Source: Parolsenella catena (GTDB lineage: Bacteria > Actinomycetota > Coriobacteriia > Coriobacteriales > Atopobiaceae). From it: DNA of 64,000 nucleotides. The stretch lies in assembly GCF_003966955.1 (NCBI RefSeq), contig NZ_AP019367.1, positions 496,001 through 560,000 of the forward strand, read 5' to 3'. Under the pieces are notes generated by a model. That model ran no database searches. It worked only from the letters and a program-made list of their open reading frames with translations, and was not told the DNA's origin. Shown one piece after another: positions 23,013 to 30,681 of the stretch. Position 1 is the first letter of the stretch; every line of letters starts with the position of its first letter. Made by a program: the position numbers and the translations under genes.

Positions 23013-23061
23013 AGAAATCCCAGACGTTGTGACGGACGGAACCCGCCACCATGCCTGGGAT
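23013..23061. other. inverted repeat between divergent recombinase and tail genes
   Basis: AAATCCCAG and CTGGGATTT form 9-bp arms about 30 bases apart in the 94-bp gap between the recombinase start (22994, leftward) and the next tail gene (23089, rightward). It could be a terminator for transcripts arriving from the shufflon or a shared operator. Confidence 0.5.
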
Positions 23062-23088
23062 TTTTCCCGCGAGAGAAAGGAGCGGCGC

Positions 23089-23496
23089 ATGGCTTTGAGG
23101 GGAGTTTCGGTCGGGCCCTCCGTCCGGCTCGTCACGGACGGCGGCGGAAAGCCGGTCACGGAGACCGACCAGCCCGAGGTGCCCGTGGGCTTCGCAGCGA
23201 GCTACACGCTGGTCGACGTCGGCGAGCGCATCGAGCAGGTATGGAGCGTCGAGCCTAGGTCGCGCGGGGAGGATGCGCTCACCGTCGCGACGATGGCGGC
23301 AAAGTCCCTGCCGGACGCGGACGCGGCCATGGTGCCGCTGCTCTACCCCTCCTGGTATGTGGGAATGGCCGAGTACCGCGCCGGGGAGCGCGTCGAACGC
23401 GGCGGCTCGCTCTACCGCTGCCTGCAGACGCACCAGCCGAGACTCGGCACCGAGCCGGAGGCCACGACCTCGCTCTGGGAAGCAATCGAAGGATAA
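23089..23496 (+). CDS. tail protein with carbohydrate-binding-like module
   Basis: A 135-residue protein; ATG chosen after GAGAAAGGAGCGGCGC. The N-terminal half (VRLVTDGGGKPVTE ... ASYTLVDVGERIEQVWSVEP) is paralogous to the next gene. The C-terminal half (YVGMAEYRAGERVERGGSLYRCLQTHQ ... TTSLWEAI) has the aromatic spacing of CBM5/12 chitin-binding-type modules found on phage fibres and endolysins. Likely a tail accessory or adhesion protein. Confidence 0.65.
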   Translation: MALRGVSVGPSVRLVTDGGGKPVTETDQPEVPVGFAASYTLVDVGERIEQVWSVEPRSRGEDALTVATMAAKSLPDADAAMVPLLYPSWYVGMAEYRAGERVERGGSLYRCLQTHQPRLGTEPEATTSLWEAIEG

Positions 23497-23505
23497 GGAG
23501 AACGC

Positions 23506-24072
23506 ATGTTACATGGACAGTTTATTAGCGGCTCGGTCTACCTGACCACGGACGGCAGCGGACTGCCAATCCGCGAGGCCGCCGAGCCGATGCCTGGCGC
23601 GGGCTACCACACCTCGCTCGCCTACGAGCAGCACGACGGGGCCATCTGGCAGGTCTGGACGATCGTGCCGGACGCCGGGACCGCCCAGGACGCCGCGCTC
23701 ATGCTCGCGCAGATCCAGGCGGGCAAGCTGAGCGACGACGACGCACTCAAGGTGCCGGCGCTCTTCCCGCGCTACGAGAAGGGCCATGTCTACGCCCAGG
23801 GCGATCGCGCGCTCTGGCAGGGGACGCTCTACAAGGCCATCAGCGGCCACACCGCCACGGCAGACGACCCGACCGTCGACCCGCAGCATTGGACCAAGGT
23901 CGTGCCGTCCGCGAGCGGCGATACGCCCGCCGAGTGGGTCAGCGGCGAGTCCTACGCAAAGGGCGACCGCGTCACCAAGTACGGCCAGGTCTACGAGTCG
24001 CTGATGGACGGCAACACAATCGAGCCGGGCACGTTCGGCAGCGAGTCTGCATGGAAGCAGCTGACGGCTTAG
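23506..24072 (+). CDS. tail protein with two carbohydrate-binding-like modules
   Basis: A 188-residue paralogue of the preceding protein. After the shared N-terminal domain (VYLTTDGSGLPIREAAEPMPG ... AIWQVWTIVPDAG) it carries two CBM5/12-like repeats: YEKGHVYAQGDRALWQGTLYKAI...DPQHWTKV and WVSGESYAKGDRVTKYGQVYESL...ESAWKQL. Each has the W/Y-x-G-D pattern and closing tryptophan. Likely binds surface glycans, complementing the switching fibre. Confidence 0.7.
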   Translation: MLHGQFISGSVYLTTDGSGLPIREAAEPMPGAGYHTSLAYEQHDGAIWQVWTIVPDAGTAQDAALMLAQIQAGKLSDDDALKVPALFPRYEKGHVYAQGDRALWQGTLYKAISGHTATADDPTVDPQHWTKVVPSASGDTPAEWVSGESYAKGDRVTKYGQVYESLMDGNTIEPGTFGSESAWKQLTA

Positions 24073-24085
24073 TGGGGGCGCGCGA

Positions 24086-24394
24086 ATGGAAGAACTAGCC
24101 CGCGCGGCCGTCCAGTGGGCCGTGCCGGTTGTCCTCGCGGCCCTCGCGGCCTCGCTCATGCGCCTGTACCGGCTCATGGACGCCATGCAGGAGGGTACTC
24201 GGACGATGCTGCGCAGCCGTCTCGTTGACCTCCACGAGCGGTACGTGGTCAGCGGCAAGGGTTGCCCCGACTGGGTCAAGCAGGAGGCCTCGCAGGTCTA
24301 CGGTGCCTACCACGGCATGGGCGGAAACGGCACCGGCACCCATTACTACCAGGAAATCGTCAATGCCCCCATCAGGGGAGATTCGGAGGACTAG
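24086..24394 (+). CDS. membrane-anchored phage protein of the lysis cassette
   Basis: A 102-residue protein with one N-terminal membrane helix (VQWAVPVVLAALAASLMRLY) and a soluble tail (LVDLHERYVVSGKGCPDWVKQEASQVYGAYHGMGGNGTGTHYYQEI). The H-x-R-Y...G-x-N-G pattern recurs in small phage proteins encoded just before holins. It may be a holin partner or antiholin; that role is inference from position. Confidence 0.6.
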   Translation: MEELARAAVQWAVPVVLAALAASLMRLYRLMDAMQEGTRTMLRSRLVDLHERYVVSGKGCPDWVKQEASQVYGAYHGMGGNGTGTHYYQEIVNAPIRGDSED

Positions 24395-24398
24395 CATC

Positions 24399-24638
24399 AT
24401 GGAGAAGTACGAGGAATGGGCAATCGCGGCCCTCACCCGCGCAGTCAAGACGGCTGCTCAGACGGCGGTGGCGCTCATCGGAACCGGTGCTGTCGGCTTC
24501 ACCGACCTCGACTGGCTGCAGATCGCGTCCGTGTCCGGCGTGGCCGCCGTCGTGTCGCTGCTTACTAGTGTCGCGACCGACCTGCCCGAGGTTGGCGGCG
24601 CGCAGCCGGGACCGTCTCACGAGGGCGGTGAGGACTAG
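24399..24638 (+). CDS. holin (r1t type)
   Basis: A 79-residue protein with two membrane-prone segments (AVKTAAQTAVALIGTGAV and WLQIASVSGVAAVVSLLTSVA) and a charged tail (PGPSHEGGED). Size, segment spacing and place before the endolysin match the phage r1t holin family, which makes the lesions that release endolysin. Confidence 0.8.
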   Translation: MEKYEEWAIAALTRAVKTAAQTAVALIGTGAVGFTDLDWLQIASVSGVAAVVSLLTSVATDLPEVGGAQPGPSHEGGED

Positions 24639-24639
24639 T

Positions 24640-25452
24640 ATGGCCAAGCTCTTCGTCATCTGCGGCCACGGCGCGGGCGACCCCGGCGCAGACGGAGGCG
24701 GCTACACCGAGGCCGAGCGTGTGCGCACCCTCGCCGCCCGCATCAAGGCGCACGGCGGCTCAGGGGTCGAGCTTGGCGACACGTCGCGCAACTGGTACCG
24801 CGACGGCGGTATCAGCCGCCTCAATACCTCCGCGCCCGTGGTCGAGCTGCACATGGACGCCTCCGGCGTGCCGGGTGCGCACGGCGCCCACGTCATCATC
24901 AAGTCCGGCTTCGCGGCGGACGAGTACGACCGCGCCCTGGCCGACAGGCTCTCGGCCATGATGCCGGGCCGCGCCGAGAAGATCGTGCACCATTCAGAGC
25001 TCGCCAACGTCAACCGTGCCGCTCGCCGCGGCATCAACTACCGCCTCGTCGAGAACGGCTTCATCGACAGCCCCATCGACCTCGCCTACTTCAACTCGCA
25101 CGTGGACGACATCGCGAGGGTCTACCTCGAGGTCTTCGGCATCACCGCGTCGAGCGCCCCGTCCGAGCCCGGGGCCGGCGCGTCCGGCTCCGGCTCCACG
25201 GGCTTCGAGGGCGGCACCTACCGCTGCACGGTCGACACGCTCAACGTCCGGGACGAGCCGGGGCTTTCCGGCTCCGTCGTGGCCAAGTACCACAAGGGCC
25301 AGACCGTCGTGCTCGACAGCTGGTACAAGGTCGCCGACGGCTACGTGTGGGGCCGCTACATCGGCGCGTCTAGCGGCAAGGAGCGCTACGTCGCCGTCGG
25401 CAGGGCCACGGGCAAGCCAGAGGCCGACGACTACCTCGTGAGGGTTGGCTAG
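24640..25452 (+). CDS. endolysin: N-acetylmuramoyl-L-alanine amidase with SH3b domain
   Basis: A 270-residue two-domain enzyme. Residues 1 to about 170 are an amidase_3 domain: FVICGHGAGDPGADGGG with the first zinc histidine, VVELHMDASG with the next, and RLVENGFIDSP with the catalytic glutamate. After a glycine/serine linker, residues about 188-245 are an SH3b wall-binding domain (CTVDTLNVRDEPGLSGSVVAKY). The ATG sits 1 base after the holin stop. It cleaves the amide bond between MurNAc and the stem peptide. Confidence 0.9.
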   Translation: MAKLFVICGHGAGDPGADGGGYTEAERVRTLAARIKAHGGSGVELGDTSRNWYRDGGISRLNTSAPVVELHMDASGVPGAHGAHVIIKSGFAADEYDRALADRLSAMMPGRAEKIVHHSELANVNRAARRGINYRLVENGFIDSPIDLAYFNSHVDDIARVYLEVFGITASSAPSEPGAGASGSGSTGFEGGTYRCTVDTLNVRDEPGLSGSVVAKYHKGQTVVLDSWYKVADGYVWGRYIGASSGKERYVAVGRATGKPEADDYLVRVG

Positions 25453-25637
25453 TGCGCCGCGCGATCGGGGCGCTGCTCGCCCTCCTGGCGCTCGAGCTCG
25501 CGCTGTGGGCCGTCATGCTCGCCGACACAATGTCGGCGGGAGCGTCAGGCCCCGACTCCGACCTCAGGCCAGTCGTGACGGACAAGCCTGCGACCGAGGC
25601 GACCACCCACATCGTCATCGAGGGCGCGCTGCCCTAG
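25452..25637 (+). CDS. small membrane-anchored protein at prophage end
   Basis: A 61-residue protein starting at GTG that overlaps the endolysin stop by one base. One signal/anchor helix (AIGALLALLALELALWAVML) is followed by a polar tail ending TTHIVIEGALP. It could be a spanin-like or superinfection protein, but nothing identifies it. It is the last phage gene before the terminator. Confidence 0.5.
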   Translation: MRRAIGALLALLALELALWAVMLADTMSAGASGPDSDLRPVVTDKPATEATTHIVIEGALP

Positions 25638-25705
25638 GTGCGACATAGGTGCGACACCTGCGCCCCGAATTCTTAGCTCGAACCTTACTCGAACCAACTG
25701 CGACA

Positions 25706-25741
25706 AGCCTCTCCTCGCCTTCGGGCGGGGAGGGGCTTTTC
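25706..25741 (+). terminator. terminator of the prophage late operon
   Basis: AGCCTCTCCTCGCC-TTCG-GGCGGGGAGGGGCT followed by TTTTC: a long stem with a stable tetraloop and U-run after the last phage gene. Confidence 0.9.
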
Positions 25742-25934
25742 TTGTGCTCATGAGGCGTGCGGCGGTGCTGTTGGCGGCCCTGGAAGTTGCTACTAATAAG
25801 TGTTAGTTCAGCTGTTCCTGTTTGCCCTACGCGATTTTGAGCACATTTCTAATTTTTGTCCGCAAACGAATTCAAGCCCGTAACTCGTGATATATAGTTC
25901 AAGCGGGCACCCTTTTTGCCCACCAAATTGTCGA

Positions 25935-25966
25935 GAGGCCGGGACCAAGTGGTTCCGGCCTCTTTT
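25935..25966 (+). terminator. rho-independent terminator at the junction
   Basis: GAGGCCGG, a 12-base loop, CCGGCCTC and TTTT. No gene ends just before it, so it may belong to a host gene cut off by prophage insertion, or guard the degV promoter. Confidence 0.8.
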
Positions 25967-26179
25967 GCTATGCGGCGAGGGCGTCGCACCAGATGGAAGC
26001 CGGGTCCCTGGCCACTCGCCGGGTGATGGCGACGAATATCAGGTTTACATCTCCTTATCGACAGACGGGCGCGTTCGCGTGTGAAACAATGGCGCGTACG
26101 TGACCGCAGTGTGCCTTTGGGCCGTCGTCGCGTACATCAGCCGCGCGGGCCGCGCCCGCCATCGACAGGGGGAACAACC

Positions 26180-27034
26180 ATGGCCAACATCGTCATCGTC
26201 ACGGAGACGGGCAGCGACATCACCGCGGCCGAGGCCGCCGAGCTTGGCGTCGAGCTCGTGCCCATGCACGTTGCGATAGGCGACGTCACGATCGACGACG
26301 GGACGCTCGACCCCGCCGAGATGCTCGAGCAGTGCCGCCAGCTCGGCGTGCTCCCGCACACGAGCGGCTCCACGCCCGCGGACTTCTCGGCCGTGTTCGA
26401 CCGCATCCACGAGGAGAGGCCCGAGGTGCAGATCCTCTACATCGCCTACTCCGCGGTCACGACGTGCTCGTACCAGAGCGCCTGCGCGGCGGCCGAGGGG
26501 CGCGACTACGTCTCGATGCTCGACACGGGCCACGTGACGATCGGCCTGGCGCTCGTCGTGCGCAAGACGGTCGAGCACCTGCGCGAGAACCCCGACATCA
26601 CGGTCGAGGGGCTCCTCGAGTGGTCGCTGGCCTTTGCCAAGCGCGTGCGCATGGGCTTTCTGCCCGGTGACCTGGGCTACCTGCGCGCCGGTGGCCGCCT
26701 GTCGAACGCTGCGTTCGTGGGTGCCACGCTGCTGCGCATCAAGCCGGTCGTCGAGCTTCTCGACGGGCGTCTCGTGGCCACGAGGAAGCTGCGGGGCAAG
26801 ATGGCCGCCTGCTCGCTCGACTTCATGGACCACATGCTCGCTGGCGCGCCGGCCGACACCTCCACGCTGTTCTTTGTGCGCTCGTGCGGGCTTCCGCTCG
26901 CCATCCAGCAGGCGGCCGAGCGGCGCGCCCGCGAGCTGGGCTTTGCGGAGCTTCGCTGGTATGACACGCAGGACGTCATCACGTCCCACTGCGGGCCGGG
27001 CTCCTTTGGCGTTGCGTTTGCCGTTGATGAGTAG
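26180..27034 (+). CDS. DegV family fatty-acid-binding protein
   Basis: A 284-residue protein; ATG 26180 follows AGGGGGAACAACC. DegV hallmarks are ETGSDITAAEA at the start, HTSGSTPADF (about residues 55-64), GHVTIGLAL, FLPGDLGYLRAGGRLSNAAF and GPGSFGVAF at the end. DegV proteins bind a fatty acid in a deep pocket and, in FakB proteins, present it to the kinase FakA. No FakA partner is adjacent. It is the first clear host gene after the prophage. Confidence 0.85.
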   Translation: MANIVIVTETGSDITAAEAAELGVELVPMHVAIGDVTIDDGTLDPAEMLEQCRQLGVLPHTSGSTPADFSAVFDRIHEERPEVQILYIAYSAVTTCSYQSACAAAEGRDYVSMLDTGHVTIGLALVVRKTVEHLRENPDITVEGLLEWSLAFAKRVRMGFLPGDLGYLRAGGRLSNAAFVGATLLRIKPVVELLDGRLVATRKLRGKMAACSLDFMDHMLAGAPADTSTLFFVRSCGLPLAIQQAAERRARELGFAELRWYDTQDVITSHCGPGSFGVAFAVDE

Positions 27035-27116
27035 GGCCGAGAGGCGCTGAGGGCGCGCGTGAGGGGCGTTTGGTGCGCGTGGCGCTTGCTTGGGCGTTGG
27101 GCCGGAGCCTTGCGCT

Positions 27117-27250
27117 ATGAGACGCCGCAGAGCGTCTCCCAGCTCTGGAAGAGGTCCCCTCTGAGCATGCGCCCAGCGGCGAGGTGGCGACTGCCGTCGG
27201 GCGACTCGAGGTAGATGTCCGCGACGCAGTAGCCGCGGCGCGCCGCAAAA
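27117..27250 (-). pseudogene. possible gene remnant behind the PTS terminator
   Basis: On the minus strand a frame without a start, ending TAG at 27117, reads RRGYCVADIYLESPDGSRHLAAG, then RMLRGDLFQSWETLCGVS. Its residue pattern looks like a real protein C-terminus, but it begins inside the terminator of the PTS gene. It may be the tail of a gene lost by deletion. I do not recognise the family. Confidence 0.3.
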
Positions 27251-27282
27251 AAAGGAGGGCACCCGTTGCCGGGTGCCCTCCT
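27247..27282 (-). terminator. terminator downstream of PTS IIA
   Basis: AGGAGGGCACCC-loop-GGGTGCCCTCCT, followed on the minus strand by seven U residues (AAAAAAA at 27247-27253). A strong end for the minus-strand PTS operon. Confidence 0.92.
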
Positions 27283-27309
27283 TGAGGTGCCTGTTATGCG
27301 CGTGCGCGC

Positions 27310-27765
27310 TTACGCCACGAGCTCCACGTTGAGCGTGGCGGCGAGGTCGGCGGCGTCGTCGCTCTCGCGCAGCTTGGACTTGAAGTTGTCGTCCATGAGC
27401 AGCATGGCGGCCTTCGAGAGCAGGCGCAGGTGCGTGGTGCCGGCCTCGGAGTCGGGGATGAGCAGCGCCATGGCGATGTCGACGGGCTTGTCGTCGAGGC
27501 TGGGCCACTCGACGGGCTGGGCGTTCTTGAAGATGATGACGGCGGCGCTCTTCACGGCGTCGGTCTTGCAGTGCGGCACGGCGAAGCCGTCGACCATGCC
27601 GGTCTTGTCGATCTCCTCGCGGGCGAGGAAGGCGGCGTAGACGGCGTCGGCGTCGTCGGCGACGCCGATCCTGGCCGCGGCGTCGGAGATCGTGCGCAGC
27701 GCCTCCTCCTTGGTGGTGGCCTGCTGGTTGAGGAGGATGTTCTCCTCGCTGACGAATCCGCTCAT
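27310..27765 (-). CDS. PTS fructose-type IIA component
   Basis: A 151-residue PTS_EIIA_2 protein; ATG at 27765 preceded by AAAGGA. The phosphorylated histidine is H65 in GFAVPHCKTD, and LLIPDSEAGTTHLRLLSKAAML is typical of the family. It receives phosphate from HPr and passes it to the IIB domain encoded upstream. A hairpin lies between it and the IIBC gene, so the two may be expressed at different levels. Confidence 0.88.
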   Translation of the reverse strand: MSGFVSEENILLNQQATTKEEALRTISDAAARIGVADDADAVYAAFLAREEIDKTGMVDGFAVPHCKTDAVKSAAVIIFKNAQPVEWPSLDDKPVDIAMALLIPDSEAGTTHLRLLSKAAMLLMDDNFKSKLRESDDAADLAATLNVELVA

Positions 27766-27825
27766 GGCGAGTCCTTTCTGTGGTGGCGCGCCGTCCTGTC
27801 TTGCGGCGCGTGGGGTAAACGAGAA

Positions 27826-27858
27826 GGCCCCGTGCGAAGCGCTTTCTCGCACGGGGCC
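27826..27858 (-). terminator. intercistronic hairpin between IIBC and IIA
   Basis: GGCCCCGTGCGA and TCGCACGGGGCC form 12-bp arms with a 9-base loop. The following minus-strand sequence (TTCTCGTTT) is only partly U-rich, so this may attenuate rather than stop transcription, or protect the upstream mRNA. Confidence 0.75.
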
Positions 27859-27879
27859 TATGTCAGTGCAAAGCGAGTG

Positions 27880-29361
27880 CTACTTGGAGGCGTTCTCCAG
27901 CTTCGGCTTCATGACGACGAGGATGGCGGCGCCAACGAGCGCGCCGATCACGATGTCGAGGCAGAACAGGCCGACGTTGCTCGTGGCGAGGGCGACGATG
28001 AAGCCACCGTGCGGGACGTAGCAGTCGATGCCCTGAAAGGCGGCCAGGCCGGCGCCCACGGCGGAGCCGATGCAGATGCCCGGCAGGGTGTGGGCGAGGT
28101 CCTTGACGGCGAACGGGATGGCGCCCTCGGTGATGCCGATGCAGCCCATGAAGATGGCGGAGACGCCCATCTGACGGTCGGCGTCATCGAACTTGTTGCG
28201 GGCGATCAGGGAAGCGATGCCGCAGGCCAGGGGCGGGACGGCGACGGCGACGCGGAACATGCCGTTGGGGCCGTAGATGCTGGAGGCCATGAGGGCCATC
28301 GTGAACGTGGAGGCAGTCTTGTTGATGGGGCCGCCCATGTCGAACGCGGTCATGACGCCGATGACGAGGCCGAGGACGACGGCGGAGCCACCCTGGAGGC
28401 TACCGAGGACGGCAGTGAGCCAGTCCATCACGAAGCCGAGCGGCGTGGCCAGGACGTAGATGTAGGCCATGCCCAGGACGAGCGAGGTGAGGATCGGGAT
28501 GACCAGGATCGGCATGATCGTGTTGATCGTGTCGTTGACCTTCCAGGTCTTCATCCAGCGGACGAAGTAGCCGCAGATGACGGCCATGATCATGGCGCCC
28601 AGGAAGCCGGTGGAGACCGCAGAGCCGTTCGGCGTGGTCACCGCGTTGTTAACCAGGTAACCAAGGACGAAGCCGGGGGCGAGGGCGGGCTTGCCGGCCA
28701 TCGAGTAGGCGATGTAGGCGGCGAGCACCGGGATCATCATGGAGATGCCGGCCATGCCGATGGTGTTCAGCGACACCATGAAGGGGTTCGTGACCTCCAT
28801 GCCGTTGGCGCCGGCGGTGCCGGAGGCCAGCGAGAAGGCCAGGAACACGCCGCCGATGACGACGATGGGGATGAAGTAGCTCACGCCGGTGTTGAAGGCG
28901 TTGAGCAGCGTCTTGCCGGGCTCGGCGAAGATGGACTTCTTCTCAGCGGGCTTGGGGCCGCCGGGGGCGGCGCTGGCCTTGGCGACGGGCTGCTCGGCAA
29001 CCTCGGCCTTGGCGGGCTCGGCGGCGGCAACGGCCTCGGCGCCACCGATGAGCGCGAGGGCGCGGTCAAGGACGTCGGCGGCGTTCGAGATGGCGTCGGC
29101 GGTGCCGACCTTCAGAAGACGGCCCTCGGCCACCTTGGCCTCGAAGCGGTCCTCGCCCTCGATGCCCACGTCGATCGTCTCGATGACGAGGTCTGCGGAA
29201 TCGACGTCCTCCTGCGAGAGCTCGTCCTCGATGCCCATGCCACCCTGGGCCTCGATCTTGCACTCGAAGCCGCGCTTGGCGCACTCCTCCTCCACGGCCT
29301 TCTTGGCCATGTAGGTGTGCGCGATGCCGACGGTGCAGGCGCTCACTCCTACGATCTTCAC
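27880..29361 (-). CDS. PTS fructose-type IIBC component
   Basis: A 493-residue permease. GTG at 29361, after GGAGGAGAAC, gives VKIVGVSACTVGIAHTYMA with the IIB phosphocysteine C9. IIB covers residues 1 to about 100, an alanine/proline linker runs to about 145, and the IIC domain (about 150-493) has eight or more membrane segments, with GGPINKTAS and GAIPFAVKDL as family motifs. It imports and phosphorylates fructose or a related sugar. The substrate is not certain from sequence. Confidence 0.88.
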   Translation of the reverse strand: MKIVGVSACTVGIAHTYMAKKAVEEECAKRGFECKIEAQGGMGIEDELSQEDVDSADLVIETIDVGIEGEDRFEAKVAEGRLLKVGTADAISNAADVLDRALALIGGAEAVAAAEPAKAEVAEQPVAKASAAPGGPKPAEKKSIFAEPGKTLLNAFNTGVSYFIPIVVIGGVFLAFSLASGTAGANGMEVTNPFMVSLNTIGMAGISMMIPVLAAYIAYSMAGKPALAPGFVLGYLVNNAVTTPNGSAVSTGFLGAMIMAVICGYFVRWMKTWKVNDTINTIMPILVIPILTSLVLGMAYIYVLATPLGFVMDWLTAVLGSLQGGSAVVLGLVIGVMTAFDMGGPINKTASTFTMALMASSIYGPNGMFRVAVAVPPLACGIASLIARNKFDDADRQMGVSAIFMGCIGITEGAIPFAVKDLAHTLPGICIGSAVGAGLAAFQGIDCYVPHGGFIVALATSNVGLFCLDIVIGALVGAAILVVMKPKLENASK

Positions 29362-29645
29362 GTTCTCCTCCTTTGAACGCTTGGTCCTTCGTCGCTTCGC
29401 TCGCGCCGGGCGCTGCGGTGCCTCCATGTCGCGAGGCGAGCGAACATTTCGTCGCCGCTTTTGTACCTCAGCAAATGGGAGATTCGCAATGCGTTATCGG
29501 TAAACGTGCAGATAGAACGTTTGTTATCATGGAATGGTTAAGGGATTAACCAACGCGAAAAGCTCACAAAATGATTCAATCATTATTTGTCAAGAATAAT
29601 CTTCATTATTCGATAAAAGAGCACCGTGGCGTGCCTGTGGCCCGG
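29362..29645. promoter_or_regulatory. regulatory region with three palindromes upstream of the PTS operon
   Basis: An AT-rich region between the PTS genes and the PanE-like gene. It contains three perfect palindromes: GGTTAA-GGGA-TTAACC (29536-29551), AATGATT-C-AATCATT (29570-29584) and GAATAAT-CTTC-ATTATTC (29594-29611). They lie upstream of the PTS operon on its own strand and are good candidate operators for a sugar-responsive regulator. No regulator gene is adjacent. Confidence 0.6.
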
Positions 29646-30563
29646 CTAGCCCCGCCAGCTGGCCTCGATCTGGCGCACGCGCTCGTGCAGCCAGGCGTTC
29701 TGCGGGGTGAGGACGTGGTGCTTTTGTCCCAGTCGGCAGATCGTGCCGGAGAACTCCTCGACCTCGGTGGGACGGCGCGCGACGCGGTCCTGCGCCATGG
29801 AGGGCATGCCGTCGGGCGCCATGGACGCGCAGAGCTCGAACATGCCCGTGAGCTCCTCCTCCGTGAGCGTCACGCCCTCGGCCGCCGCCACGGCGCGCAC
29901 CTCTCGCATGGCCGCGACGAAGCAGCGCACCTGCTCGGGGTCGGTCGTGACGGAACCGTACGTGCCGCCAAAGACCATGGTGGTCTGGTTGACGCCCACG
30001 TTGAGCATGAGCTTTGCCCACAGGCGGTGGCGGATATCTTGCTCGACGATGTGGGGAACGCCCGCGCGCTCGAAGAAATCCGCGATGTCGTCGACGACGC
30101 CTGCGGCCGTGCCCTCGGCGGCTCCCAAGTGGATGTGGCCCGCGCAGCTGTAGCGCAGCTCGCCGGACAGGAAGGTGGCGTCGAGGCCCTGGGCGGTTGC
30201 GAGCACGACGTTGTCCCAGCCAAAGCGCTCGGCGATGCGCTGCTCGCTCGTGACGCCGTTCAGCAGCGACACGATGCGCGTGTTGGGGCCAACGAGCGCG
30301 GTCGCCTCGTCGAGCGCGGCATCCAGGCCGGTGGCCTTGACGGCAAAGACGAGAAGCTCGGCCGTGCGCGCCTCGCCTGCGCGGACGCTGGCGAGCTCGC
30401 AGGGGCTTCCGTTGATCTTGAGCCTGTCGTGGGCGTGGCGCTCGAAGCGCGCGTCGTCCATGACGTACTCCACGGCATCTGCGCCGAGCGTCTCGGCCGC
30501 AATGCTGCCGTAGAGCAGCCCGATGGCCCCCTTGCCCATGATCGTCATCCTGCTGATCGCCAT
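29646..30563 (-). CDS. 2-dehydropantoate 2-reductase (PanE/ApbA family)
   Basis: A 305-residue NADP-dependent ketopantoate reductase-like enzyme. The dinucleotide-binding loop is GKGAIGLLYG (about 10-19), VKATGL follows the Rossmann fold, and RLWAKLMLNVGVNQTT contains the catalytic lysine and asparagine region. It would reduce 2-dehydropantoate to pantoate for CoA, although many paralogues act on other 2-oxoacids. No pan genes are adjacent, so the specific substrate is uncertain. Confidence 0.8.
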   Translation of the reverse strand: MAISRMTIMGKGAIGLLYGSIAAETLGADAVEYVMDDARFERHAHDRLKINGSPCELASVRAGEARTAELLVFAVKATGLDAALDEATALVGPNTRIVSLLNGVTSEQRIAERFGWDNVVLATAQGLDATFLSGELRYSCAGHIHLGAAEGTAAGVVDDIADFFERAGVPHIVEQDIRHRLWAKLMLNVGVNQTTMVFGGTYGSVTTDPEQVRCFVAAMREVRAVAAAEGVTLTEEELTGMFELCASMAPDGMPSMAQDRVARRPTEVEEFSGTICRLGQKHHVLTPQNAWLHERVRQIEASWRG

Positions 30564-30646
30564 GCGCGCCTCCTTGGTCGTCCGCTCATTTCCGATGAAG
30601 GATTGTAGCAGCGGCCCCGTGGTGGCGGTGACATGTGGTGACAGGT

Positions 30647-30678
30647 GGGGACCAAACGAACCCGTCCCCTTTGGTCCG
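30647..30678 (-). repeat. 3'-end palindromic repeat (GGACCAAA type)
   Basis: A hairpin with arms GGACCAAA/TTTGGTCC and a conserved GGGGACGGGTTCG loop region, 4 bases past the stop of the FAD oxidoreductase. Related copies follow the M20 peptidase and the cysteine desulfurase, always in the same orientation relative to the upstream gene. It probably acts as a terminator-like or mRNA-end structure. Confidence 0.75.
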
Positions 30679-30681
30679 GCG

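Larger units (their letters stand above)
25638..26179. other. prophage-host junction region, no gene seen
   Basis: 540 bp without a convincing gene. It holds short direct repeats (AGGTGCGAC twice at 25637-25657; CTCGAACC twice near 25678-25695), the lysis terminator, an AT-rich stretch (25795-25910) and a second terminator at 25935. The right attachment site is probably here, but with the left end outside the window it cannot be fixed. Promoter-like AT-rich sequence before degV is present but not clear. Confidence 0.5.

Noticed and set aside
22158-23258. 366-residue plus-strand frame over the recombinase
   Set aside because: Antisense of a clear tyrosine recombinase.
27430-29376. 648-residue plus-strand frame opposite the PTS genes
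   Set aside because: It is the antisense shadow of IIA and IIBC, caused by high GC at third positions.
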